From NCBI GenBank assembly GCA_031549885.1, contig JAVBPD010000057.1, positions 1-7,463 of the forward strand: a stretch of DNA of 7,463 bases. Direction: 5' to 3'. Positions 1 to 4,783 of this stretch are shown here, in pieces. The notes beneath the pieces were generated by a model that saw nothing but the letters and a program-made list of their open reading frames with translations, did no database searches and had not been told where the DNA came from. Source of the stretch: WQUF01 sp031549885. Its GTDB lineage: Bacteria > Bacillota > Clostridia > Clostridiales > Clostridiaceae. The translations under genes were made by a program, and so were the position numbers. Position 1 is the first letter of the stretch, and the number at the start of each line of letters is the position of its first letter.

Positions 1-12
1 CCATCTTCTATA

Positions 13-46
13 AGTGGCGAGAGGAATTGCCACTCGCCTTTAGGCG
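13..46 (+). repeat. Left-end hairpins of the TnpB element
   Basis: AGTGGC (13-18) pairs with GCCACT (29-34), and immediately after it CGCC (35-38) pairs with GGCG (43-46) around a TTTA loop. An alternative pairing is GGCGAG (16-21) with CTCGCC (33-38). IS200/IS605 elements carry such subterminal hairpins at both ends as TnpA binding sites. The small second hairpin resembles the inner AGCC-GTTA-GGCT stem at the right end, which supports reading this as the matching left end. Confidence 0.6.
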
Positions 47-79
47 ACATAGCATTCTTTATTATTTTATAAATTATTA

Positions 80-108
80 TTGGTTTTCACTAATAATTAT
101 ATTATAAT
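80..108 (+). promoter_or_regulatory. Candidate promoter of tnpB
   Basis: TTGGTT (80-85) and a perfect TATAAT (103-108) are separated by 17 bases, a standard sigma-A spacing. The -35 box is weak. The whole stretch is AT-rich, so chance TATAAT matches are likely. A start near 115 would leave only a very short leader before tnpB. Confidence 0.35.
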
Positions 109-121
109 TATTATAGTGAAA
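85..121 (+). repeat. Inverted repeat over tnpB promoter and RBS
   Basis: The 17-base arm TTTCACTAATAATTATA (85-101) is the reverse complement of 103-121 except for a two-base TA insertion in the right arm (bulge near 114-115). The right arm contains the candidate -10 box and runs into the AAAGGA ribosome binding site (119-124). In a transcript started upstream it could hide the RBS; as DNA it could be an operator. Either role is inference. Confidence 0.5.
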
Positions 122-128
122 GGATGTG

Positions 129-1259
129 TTGATTATTGAAATTACTATAACAGCTAAAATTCAAATCTATCCAACTGTTGAACAAATTGAAATATTAAAA
201 AATACAATGCAACAAATAACTATGGCTTTAAATTATATATCTAAATATGTTTTTGATAATAATTGTTTAAGTCAAAGTAGAATTAATAACGACACATACT
301 ATTATTTAAGAGATGTTTATAAACTAAAATCTCAAATGGCTCAAAGTTGTATAAAAACAGTAATTGCCAAATATAAAACTAATAAATCAAATGGTCATGA
401 TTTTGTATTGGTACATTTTAAAAAACCTGATTATGATTTAGTGTGGAACCGAGATTATTCTTTAGGTCAATATTTTTTCTCAATTAACAGTTTAGAAGGA
501 CGATTAAAAGTACCTTACGAATTAAAAGGTATGGAAAGATATTTTGATAATTCTTACATGTTTGGTACTGCTAAACTAGTAAATAAATTTAATAAATATT
601 TTTTACACATACCAATGACTAAAGAATTTTCTTCTATTACTGAATTTGAAGTTAATAAAATTGTTGGAATTGACCTTGGTATAAATTTCTTAGCTACCAT
701 ATATGACAGTGATGGCAATACAACATTTTATAATGGTCGTCATATTAAAGCAAAAAGGGGTCATTACAAAGTCTTGAGAAAAGAATTACAGGAACACAAT
801 ACTAAATCAGCTAAACGAAGAATTGCAGTCATAGGTTCAAGAGAAAACCGTTATGTTAATGATGTTAATCACACCATTACAAAGGCACTCGTTGATAAAT
901 ATGGCACAAATACATTGTTTGTTTTAGAAGATTTGTCTAATGTTCGCAATGTTACAGAAAAAGTTCGAATTAAAGATCGTTATGTTTGTGTTTCTTGGGC
1001 TTTCTATCAATTCAAACAACTACTTGAATATAAGGCTAAAATGAACAATTCAATTGTAATTACTGTTGATCCTAAATATACAAGTCAAACATGTCCTAGA
1101 TGTGGCCATGTAGAGAAAGCCAATAGAAATAAGAGTAAACATATTTTTAAATGCAAAAATTGCACCTATACGTCCAATGACGATCGTATTGGTGCAATGA
1201 ATCTTTGGAGAAAAGGCATTGAGTATATAGAAAAAAAATCCAAAGAGCATGACAAGTAA
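129..1259 (+). CDS. tnpB: RNA-guided endonuclease TnpB
   Basis: TnpB is the RuvC-type nuclease, ancestral to Cas12, that cuts DNA next to a short transposon-associated motif under guidance of an omega RNA made from the element's right end. The protein is 376 residues, normal for the family. All three RuvC acidic positions are present: D182 in GIDLGI, E267 in VLEDLS, and D352 in NDDRIGA. A four-cysteine zinc ribbon (CPRC at 322-325, CKNC at 342-345) lies between the second and third. The N-terminal half, opening TITAKIQIYPT, is the usual helical/OB-like guide-binding part. Start: the RBS AAAGGA (119-124) is too close to GTG at 126, so TTG at 129 is preferred; the downstream codons offer no ATG nearby. 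There is no frameshift or internal stop, so it may be active. No partner tnpA is present. The sequence does not reveal the motif it recognises. Confidence 0.93.
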   Translation: MIIEITITAKIQIYPTVEQIEILKNTMQQITMALNYISKYVFDNNCLSQSRINNDTYYYLRDVYKLKSQMAQSCIKTVIAKYKTNKSNGHDFVLVHFKKPDYDLVWNRDYSLGQYFFSINSLEGRLKVPYELKGMERYFDNSYMFGTAKLVNKFNKYFLHIPMTKEFSSITEFEVNKIVGIDLGINFLATIYDSDGNTTFYNGRHIKAKRGHYKVLRKELQEHNTKSAKRRIAVIGSRENRYVNDVNHTITKALVDKYGTNTLFVLEDLSNVRNVTEKVRIKDRYVCVSWAFYQFKQLLEYKAKMNNSIVITVDPKYTSQTCPRCGHVEKANRNKSKHIFKCKNCTYTSNDDRIGAMNLWRKGIEYIEKKSKEHDK

Positions 1260-1415
1260 ACTTGTTGTGTTGGGTTTTAGTCAATAAGCCTATAGCAGCC
1301 ACCGTTTGAGGTAGGAGATATTTAATATCGTTCTGACTACGTGTAGGTGAGTTGCAAGCCCCCACTTCAAGCCGTTAGGCTAAGTGGTGGGTAGTTGACG
1401 TGACGGTCCACCTGA
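1260..1415 (+). ncRNA. Predicted omega RNA (TnpB guide RNA), scaffold plus guide
   Basis: In TnpB systems the RNA scaffold is the 3' end of the tnpB transcript up to the right end of the element, and the guide is the roughly 16-20 bases of host DNA just after it. Here the region after the tnpB stop has no ORF but several stems: AGGA-GATAT/ATATC-TTCT (1313-1334, one bulge) and a strong terminal hairpin at 1362-1387, followed by GTAGTTGAC. The guide would begin at 1400 with GTGACGGTCCACCTGA, which is uma2 sequence. The 5' end of the RNA is not defined; it may lie inside tnpB. This is a call by analogy and position, not a covariance-model hit. Confidence 0.65.
1362..1387 (+). repeat. Right-end hairpin of the TnpB element
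   Basis: CCACTT (1362-1367) pairs with AAGTGG (1382-1387), and inside it AGCC (1370-1373) pairs with GGCT (1378-1381) around a GTTA loop. This is the conserved imperfect hairpin near the right end of IS1341-like elements, serving both as transposase recognition site in DNA and as the last scaffold stem of the omega RNA. Confidence 0.75.
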
Positions 1416-1677
1416 TTTAATTGTTGAAATACTTTCAAAATCAACAAGAAAGACAGACTTAGGAATTAAATTAACAAATTATCAAAAATACGGAGTCAAA
1501 GAATATTGGATTGTATATCCTAATGACTTTTTTATAACTGTTTGTATTTTAGGTGAGGATAAAAAATATTCGTATTTTACTTACTCTTTAAATGAATATG
1601 AAAAAATAAAGGTTGGCATTTTTCCTGATCTAGAAATAAAATTAGAAGATATTTTTGAAAATTTATACCTAGAATAA
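1400..1677 (+). pseudogene. Uma2 family protein, C-terminal fragment interrupted by the TnpB element
   Basis: There is no start codon. The frame of 1405 is open from the element boundary to TAA at 1675-1677. It reads GPPDLIVEILSKST, then DLGIKLTNYQKYGVKEYWIVYP, which is the characteristic core of Uma2 (DUF820) proteins: the (A/P)PDLxxEhLS motif and the GVxEYWhV strand of a PD-(D/E)XK nuclease-like fold. The last 90 or so residues of a protein normally near 180-190 residues are present. The N-terminal half should lie left of the window. No stop or frameshift is seen in the fragment and its terminator is intact, which suggests the insertion is fairly recent. Uma2 proteins are common multicopy genes with a putative nuclease role that remains unproven. 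The fragment is unlikely to be translated on its own. Confidence 0.85.
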
Positions 1678-1717
1678 ATATAGGGAATATTATCTATCCC
1701 TATATTTATATTTTTTT
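1678..1717 (+). terminator. Rho-independent terminator after uma2
   Basis: ATATAGGGA (1678-1686) pairs perfectly with TCCCTATAT (1697-1705) over nine bases with a 10-base loop, followed by a T-rich tail ending in seven T residues (1711-1717). It begins right after the uma2 stop. It may also slow transcripts of the convergent operon that ends at 1732, but the opposite-strand tail is less T-rich. Confidence 0.8.
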
Positions 1718-1731
1718 AGAAAATATCTTCA

Positions 1732-2439
1732 TTATTTTAATTTTAAAATTTCAATTTTTCGCTTTCCTAAAATTAACTTTTCAAGCCTCGTGTAATCCTC
1801 ATTATATATTTTTTGAAGTTTGTCACAAGATATGGCAATAATAGAATATGATTTTAAAACTGGCTTAATGTTATTTAGTAAAGAGTCTATATTTTGACTT
1901 CCTTTAGACTCCCAAGATACGAGATTCCCATATGGTACATCTGCAAAAACAATATGAGCTTCGAATGTATTATTTACCTCATCTTTTAAAATATCATGCT
2001 TAAATAGTTTTGCATTAGTTTCCCTGCCTTTAATATATGATTTTAAATTTTTAGCACTTATAATAGCCTCTCTATGTGATTCTTTTTTAAACTCATTAAA
2101 AAGCTCTGTTAATTTTTCAATTCTCTTATTAATTCCTTCATTTGTTAAAAAATTTAAATTTGACCTTGCCAAATCAATAGCATCTTTATTTATATCAGAT
2201 CCAAAAATTCCAAGAATCTTTTCATAGTTTAAAAAACCTAAAACGGTTAAAAGATATCCTCCTCCACAACATGGGTCATATAAATTAATTGGACCTAGTA
2301 TTTCTAAATAACTCAAACACCTTTGAAAAATTTCTTGAGCAAGTCTTACTGGGTAATTTGTATAACCAGATTTATGTATAATAACTCTACCTGCTGCAAA
2401 ATCTTCAAAGCAATTTTCAAAACAATATTTATATTGCAT
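1732..2439 (-). CDS. aviRa: AviRa-like 23S rRNA methyltransferase
   Basis: A 235-residue class I SAM-dependent methyltransferase. The AviRa signature is clear: an N-terminal AAGRVIIHKSGYTNYPVRLAQEIFQR segment (about 15-40, closely matching my recollection of Streptomyces AviRa), motif I YDPCCGGGYLL (54-64), acidic loop residue D82 in GSDIN, and motif IV DVPYG (167-171), where AviRa has DLPYG. Known AviRa methylates G2535 of 23S rRNA and gives resistance to the orthosomycin avilamycin. Whether this homologue does the same or has a housekeeping role is not shown. It is the last gene of a three-gene operon: its RBS AAAAGGTGA (2444-2452) contains the stop codon of the flavin reductase gene, with four bases between stop and ATG, so translation is probably coupled. 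Length is near the family norm and no key motif is missing. The family call is firm; substrate and resistance phenotype are inference. Confidence 0.83.
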   Translation of the reverse strand: MQYKYCFENCFEDFAAGRVIIHKSGYTNYPVRLAQEIFQRCLSYLEILGPINLYDPCCGGGYLLTVLGFLNYEKILGIFGSDINKDAIDLARSNLNFLTNEGINKRIEKLTELFNEFKKESHREAIISAKNLKSYIKGRETNAKLFKHDILKDEVNNTFEAHIVFADVPYGNLVSWESKGSQNIDSLLNNIKPVLKSYSIIAISCDKLQKIYNEDYTRLEKLILGKRKIEILKLK

Positions 2440-2443
2440 ATAT

Positions 2444-3016
2444 TCACCTTTTGTTCCTTCTCTTTTTCACAGAAAAACCAAAATTCCCCAAACTCTCACC
2501 TAAGGTAAAATATTCTCCATGAGCATAAGCAATAAGCCCACACTTAATAAAGTCAAGCTTCCCTAATTTATTGAACGCCGAATCATCCACATTTACAGCT
2601 ACAATTTCAGCAATAAACATATTGTGCGAACCTAGGCTAATATTATCTTTCACTATACATTCAATGTTAACAGGGCTCTCAGCAATCATAGGTGCTACAA
2701 TTTTTGTTGCCTCTTCTTTAGTTAATTTCATCTTTGCAAATTTATCAATATCTTTTCCAGATCGAACGCCACAATAATCTGCAGCAAACACAAGCCTTTT
2801 TGTGGGAAGATTAATGACAAATTGGCCAGATGCTTCGATGATGCTATAAGAATATCTTTCAGGCCGTACCGAAATATATGTCATAGGAGGATGAGAATTT
2901 ATAATACCTGTCCAACCAATTGTAATAATATTGGATTTATCCATGGTTCCACAGCTTACTAACACCGGCGGCACTGGAGCAAGGAGTGTACCTGGTTTCC
3001 ATACTTGTTTAGCCAA
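2444..3016 (-). CDS. Flavin reductase family protein (FMN split-barrel, flavoredoxin-like)
   Basis: A 190-residue protein of the flavin-reductase-like / DIM6-NTAB family, which binds FMN in a split beta-barrel and transfers electrons or reduces free flavin, often with a flavodoxin- or ferredoxin-type partner. Visible features: an opening KQVWKPGTLLAPVPPVLVSC, as in many clostridial members; the FMN-site segment SHPPMTYISVRPERYS; the strand GQFVINLP; and a late VNIEC. Start: GTG at 3025 lies inside the ribosome binding site GAGGTGA (3022-3028), so TTG at 3016 is chosen. It sits five bases after that RBS and gives the family's usual N-terminus MAKQVWKPG. It lies directly downstream of the flavodoxin gene, whose stop is in this RBS, and upstream of the AviRa-like gene. 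The pairing suggests shared FMN redox chemistry. The physiological acceptor is unknown. Confidence 0.87.
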   Translation of the reverse strand: MAKQVWKPGTLLAPVPPVLVSCGTMDKSNIITIGWTGIINSHPPMTYISVRPERYSYSIIEASGQFVINLPTKRLVFAADYCGVRSGKDIDKFAKMKLTKEEATKIVAPMIAESPVNIECIVKDNISLGSHNMFIAEIVAVNVDDSAFNKLGKLDFIKCGLIAYAHGEYFTLGESLGNFGFSVKKRRNKR

Positions 3017-3021
3017 AAGGC

Positions 3022-3028
3022 TCACCTC
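3022..3028 (-). promoter_or_regulatory. RBS that decides a TTG start for the flavin reductase
   Basis: On the minus strand GAGGTGA is a near-complete Shine-Dalgarno sequence. It overlaps the flavodoxin stop TGA (3027-3029) and excludes the in-frame GTG at 3023-3025 as start, because that codon is part of the site. The TTG at 3014-3016 follows after five bases. Confidence 0.7.
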
Positions 3029-3476
3029 ATTTGTAGTTTAAATGTTTTGTAACTTTTTCTAATATATTTTTAGCATATTCACGAACACCGCTAATATCAA
3101 CGTTATTTGGGTGATTGCGATTTAAAAATAACCAAGCTTGACCTTTGCATGTAAAAGGTTCTCCAATAACTCTAAGTCCCTTACTTTCTAGAAGCCTTTT
3201 CATATCAAAGCCAATTTCAGCTTGATTTCCATAAGTTGCAAAAATGGCCACATTCTTAACCATTCTAGGATCCATCTTATCAATTAGCGCTTTAGTTCTT
3301 TTGTTAATACTTCCCATATACACTCCATCTCCAATAAATAGTAAGTCTACTGGACTTGAAAAAGGAACTGGATCCTTTGCTATTGGTTCAGCTGCTACAT
3401 TAAGTGTACTTGCTATTGCTTGAGCAAGTTTTTTAGTATTACCTGTTGACGAATGGTAAACTACCTTTATTTTCAT
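3027..3476 (-). CDS. Flavodoxin family protein
   Basis: A 149-residue short-chain flavodoxin-like protein that carries FMN and shuttles electrons in the cytoplasm. The phosphate-binding loop SSTGNTKKLA (residues 9-18) follows the first beta strand KIKVVYH. A second FMN-contact loop is likely at GDGVYMG (49-55), and AIFATYG (77-83) resembles the third flavin-side loop. Start: the ATG at 3474-3476 has a strong GGAGGGA site four bases ahead, so an upstream in-frame ATG at 3518 is rejected as leader. It is the first gene of a three-gene minus-strand operon with the flavin reductase and AviRa-like genes; its stop overlaps the next RBS. It resembles flavodoxins of the FldA/MioC-like short group rather than a multidomain flavodoxin-oxidoreductase. 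The reductase partner is probably the adjacent gene, but this is inference. Confidence 0.88.
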   Translation of the reverse strand: MKIKVVYHSSTGNTKKLAQAIASTLNVAAEPIAKDPVPFSSPVDLLFIGDGVYMGSINKRTKALIDKMDPRMVKNVAIFATYGNQAEIGFDMKRLLESKGLRVIGEPFTCKGQAWLFLNRNHPNNVDISGVREYAKNILEKVTKHLNYK

Positions 3477-3550
3477 GATTTCCCTCCAAATAATTATAAT
3501 TTTTTTATAATAATACATTCCATTTTTAATTGCAGACTACCATATAAAGT

Positions 3551-3580
3551 TTGCAATATCAATAGTTATTCAAATATAAT
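3551..3580 (+). promoter_or_regulatory. Candidate promoter of the DUF3786 gene
   Basis: TTGCAA (3551-3556) and a perfect TATAAT (3575-3580) are 18 bases apart. Transcription would begin near 3587, only a few bases before an in-frame ATG at 3592. This supports the start at 3619, which has a proper RBS. The gap 3488-3603 must also hold the promoter of the divergent flavodoxin operon. On the minus strand only a weak CTGCAA-17-TATTAT candidate (3535 down to 3507) is visible. Confidence 0.5.
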
Positions 3581-3618
3581 ATATATAAGCTATGCCACAT
3601 AATAAAGGAGTTAAAAAT

Positions 3619-4230
3619 ATGGAGAAAGGTTACGAGTATACTTATGAAACCGTTAAAAATAAGCTTATGGATTGCGATTTTGTTGAAGCAGCTGCAAGGC
3701 TTGGTTTAAAATCTCCTGTTGATGATGCTATAAAAATTACTTTTTTAGGAAGGGAATATCTTATAAACTCTTCTGATGTAATTGCAGCAGATGGAACGTA
3801 TTCTGATCCAAACATTCGAAGCATACTTATTTATTATATTACATCTAAAGGCAGCGGTGAACCTGAATATTCATACTCTCTACTTAAACGCTTTATTCCA
3901 AGGTCAATGAGCGGAAGTGGAACAAATATATCATGGATGGAAAGGCCAATTATCCGTGAATTTAGAAATGATTATAATAAGTTTTCCATTGCATTAAAGA
4001 CGCTTGGCGCTGTATATGAAAATTCCCCTAACAGCTATGAATATATTTGGATGTATAGGATATTACCAAAAATACCTATGCGAATTTTATATGTTAAAGC
4101 AGATGAGGAATTCCCTTGTGAAATTAAATTATTTTTAGATAACGGAGCTAATAGATTCATGGAATTTGAACAACTTGCATTTCTATGTGGATGTTTTATA
4201 AGAAGATTAATTGAGATTAGCAAGCGATGA
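3619..4230 (+). CDS. DUF3786 domain-containing protein
   Basis: A 203-residue protein of unknown function. The C-terminal segment DEEFPCEIKLFLDNGANRF-MEFE (162-184) and the earlier FLGREYLIN (42-50) and SILIYYI (68-74) blocks match the pattern of DUF3786 proteins, which occur mainly in anaerobes. No signal peptide, transmembrane span or metal-binding cysteine cluster is evident. Three cysteines are present: C19, C167 and the C190/C192 region gives a CGC pair. Start: ATG at 3619 has the RBS AAAGGAG (3604-3610) at eight bases' distance; the in-frame ATG at 3592 has none. It is transcribed away from the flavodoxin operon. No terminator hairpin is seen after its stop, so some read-through into the ATP-cone gene at 4345 is possible. 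Function cannot be stated from the sequence. Confidence 0.8.
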   Translation: MEKGYEYTYETVKNKLMDCDFVEAAARLGLKSPVDDAIKITFLGREYLINSSDVIAADGTYSDPNIRSILIYYITSKGSGEPEYSYSLLKRFIPRSMSGSGTNISWMERPIIREFRNDYNKFSIALKTLGAVYENSPNSYEYIWMYRILPKIPMRILYVKADEEFPCEIKLFLDNGANRFMEFEQLAFLCGCFIRRLIEISKR

Positions 4231-4246
4231 TTAAGAAAAAATACTC

Positions 4247-4290
4247 ATTATGTTAAATTTTATATAAATACATACTAATATTATGTTAAA
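4247..4290 (+). repeat. Pair of 11-bp direct repeats upstream of the ATP-cone gene
   Basis: ATTATGTTAAA occurs at 4247-4257 and again at 4280-4290, start to start 33 bp (about three helical turns). A TATAAT lies at 4298-4303 without a good -35 box. The pair could be a regulator site for the following gene, or chance in AT-rich DNA. Nothing else is visible in 4231-4328. Confidence 0.3.
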
Positions 4291-4344
4291 ATAATACTAT
4301 AATCATAACCTTTACTTCATCATAAATGAAAGGCTGTGTTTAAG

Positions 4345-4614
4345 GTGAAAATCATTAAGAAAAATGGAAGTATCCAAGAATTTGACTCAAATAAACTTTG
4401 CACAAGCATAACAAGGTCAGCTGAAGACATAGGTGTTTACATGAATCAATCGGATCTTAACCTTATAACTGATGATGTAAAACATAAGCTTGAAATCTTA
4501 AATCGAAAAGAGACTTCTTCATATGAAATCTTTGGCTTAACCCTTCAATTATTAATTGAAGAAGGCTTCAAAGATGTTGCCTTTAGTTATCTAAACGGCT
4601 CATGTCAAATTTAA
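4345..4614 (+). CDS. Stand-alone ATP-cone domain protein
   Basis: An 89-residue protein made almost wholly of one ATP-cone domain, the nucleotide-sensing module found at the N-terminus of class I and III ribonucleotide reductases and in the repressor NrdR. Visible family pattern: KIIKKNGSIQEFDSNKLCTS near the N-terminus, then helices ending in TSSYEIFGLTLQLLIEEGFKDVAFSYL. There is no zinc ribbon, so it is not NrdR, and no catalytic reductase domain follows: TAA ends the frame and the next 160 bases are non-coding. Start: AAAGG at 4329-4333 is only two bases from GTG at 4336 but 11 from GTG at 4345, so 4345 is preferred; either is possible. It may bind ATP/dATP and act on a partner elsewhere. 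That is inference from the domain, and a role in reductase control is not shown. Confidence 0.78.
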   Translation: MKIIKKNGSIQEFDSNKLCTSITRSAEDIGVYMNQSDLNLITDDVKHKLEILNRKETSSYEIFGLTLQLLIEEGFKDVAFSYLNGSCQI

Positions 4615-4625
4615 CCTTATTATAA

Positions 4626-4661
4626 ATAGCTATTGCAACAATTTAAAATTGCAATAGCTAT
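4626..4661 (+). terminator. 13-bp hairpin after the ATP-cone gene
   Basis: ATAGCTATTGCAA (4626-4638) pairs perfectly with TTGCAATAGCTAT (4649-4661) around a 10-base loop, starting 12 bases after the stop. The stem is long but AT-rich, and the following bases (AATTTATAATTGC) are not a clean T run, so it is a weak intrinsic terminator or an mRNA-end stabiliser. Confidence 0.5.
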
Positions 4662-4701
4662 AATTTATAATTGCTTAAATTTAAATTCCTTAAAAATTTT
4701 G

Positions 4702-4739
4702 CCATTTTATTAGAATAAAATGGTATCTTATTCTAATAA
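4702..4739 (+). promoter_or_regulatory. Overlapping palindromes in the surface-protein leader
   Basis: Two palindromic 12-mers, TTATTAGAATAA (4707-4718) and TTATTCTAATAA (4728-4739), lie exactly 21 bp apart start to start and are also reverse complements of each other. The first sits inside a larger perfect palindrome whose 10-base arms are CCATTTTATT (4702-4711) and AATAAAATGG (4714-4723). As DNA they look like two operator sites on the same helix face; as RNA they could form two mutually exclusive hairpins. A possible -35 box TTGCCA (4699-4704) overlaps the first palindrome, with a poor -10 (TATCTT, 4724-4729, spacing 19). The rest of the gap 4615-4780 holds only the 13-bp hairpin and the RBS. 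Confidence 0.5.
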
Positions 4740-4766
4740 TAAATATAGTAGAATTTTAAAAATAAA

Positions 4767-4783
4767 GGGAGGTGTATTATGTG
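4767..4783 (+). promoter_or_regulatory. RBS and GTG start of the surface protein
   Basis: GGGAGG (4767-4772) lies eight bases before GTG at 4781. The in-frame GTG at 4772 overlaps this site, and the ATG at 4779 is out of frame and followed at once by a stop, so GTG 4781 is the start. The protein then begins with a basic RKTHIKK stretch, as expected of a signal peptide. Confidence 0.7.

Larger units (their letters stand above)
12..1399 (+). mobile_element. Solo TnpB insertion element (IS200/IS605 superfamily, IS1341-like)
   Basis: The element consists of a structured left end, a tnpB gene and a structured right end, and carries no tnpA (Y1 transposase). Elements of this kind are thought to be moved by a TnpA supplied elsewhere in the genome. 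The right boundary is placed after GTAGTTGAC (ends 1399) because the hairpin-then-GTAGTT(C/G)AC arrangement is typical of right ends in this group, and because a Uma2 reading frame runs directly on from there. The left boundary is uncertain: it is placed near base 12, just ahead of the first hairpin. No target-site duplication is expected, since this superfamily inserts as single-stranded DNA without one. If bases 1-11 are host DNA, joining them to base 1400 gives a frame open into the Uma2 segment, but eleven bases are too few to prove it. Confidence 0.8.

Noticed and set aside
1050..1365. Minus-strand open frames of 66 and 72 codons overlapping the tnpB 3' end and the guide-RNA region
   Set aside because: They show no family resemblance, lie opposite conserved zinc-ribbon and RuvC codons or opposite the structured right end, and have no convincing RBS.
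3477..3518. N-terminal extension of the flavodoxin from an upstream ATG (MYYYKKIIIIWRE)
   Set aside because: The ATG at 3474-3476 has a strong GGAGGGA site and gives the family's usual start directly before the first beta strand; the extension is low-complexity leader sequence.
3592..3618. ATG at 3592 as start of the DUF3786 gene
   Set aside because: No RBS precedes it and it lies only a few bases after the predicted transcription start, whereas ATG 3619 has AAAGGAG at good spacing.
4702..4723. Perfect palindrome considered as an intrinsic terminator of the ATP-cone gene
   Set aside because: The loop is only two to four bases, the stem is AT-rich, and no T run follows; operator or leader structure fits better.
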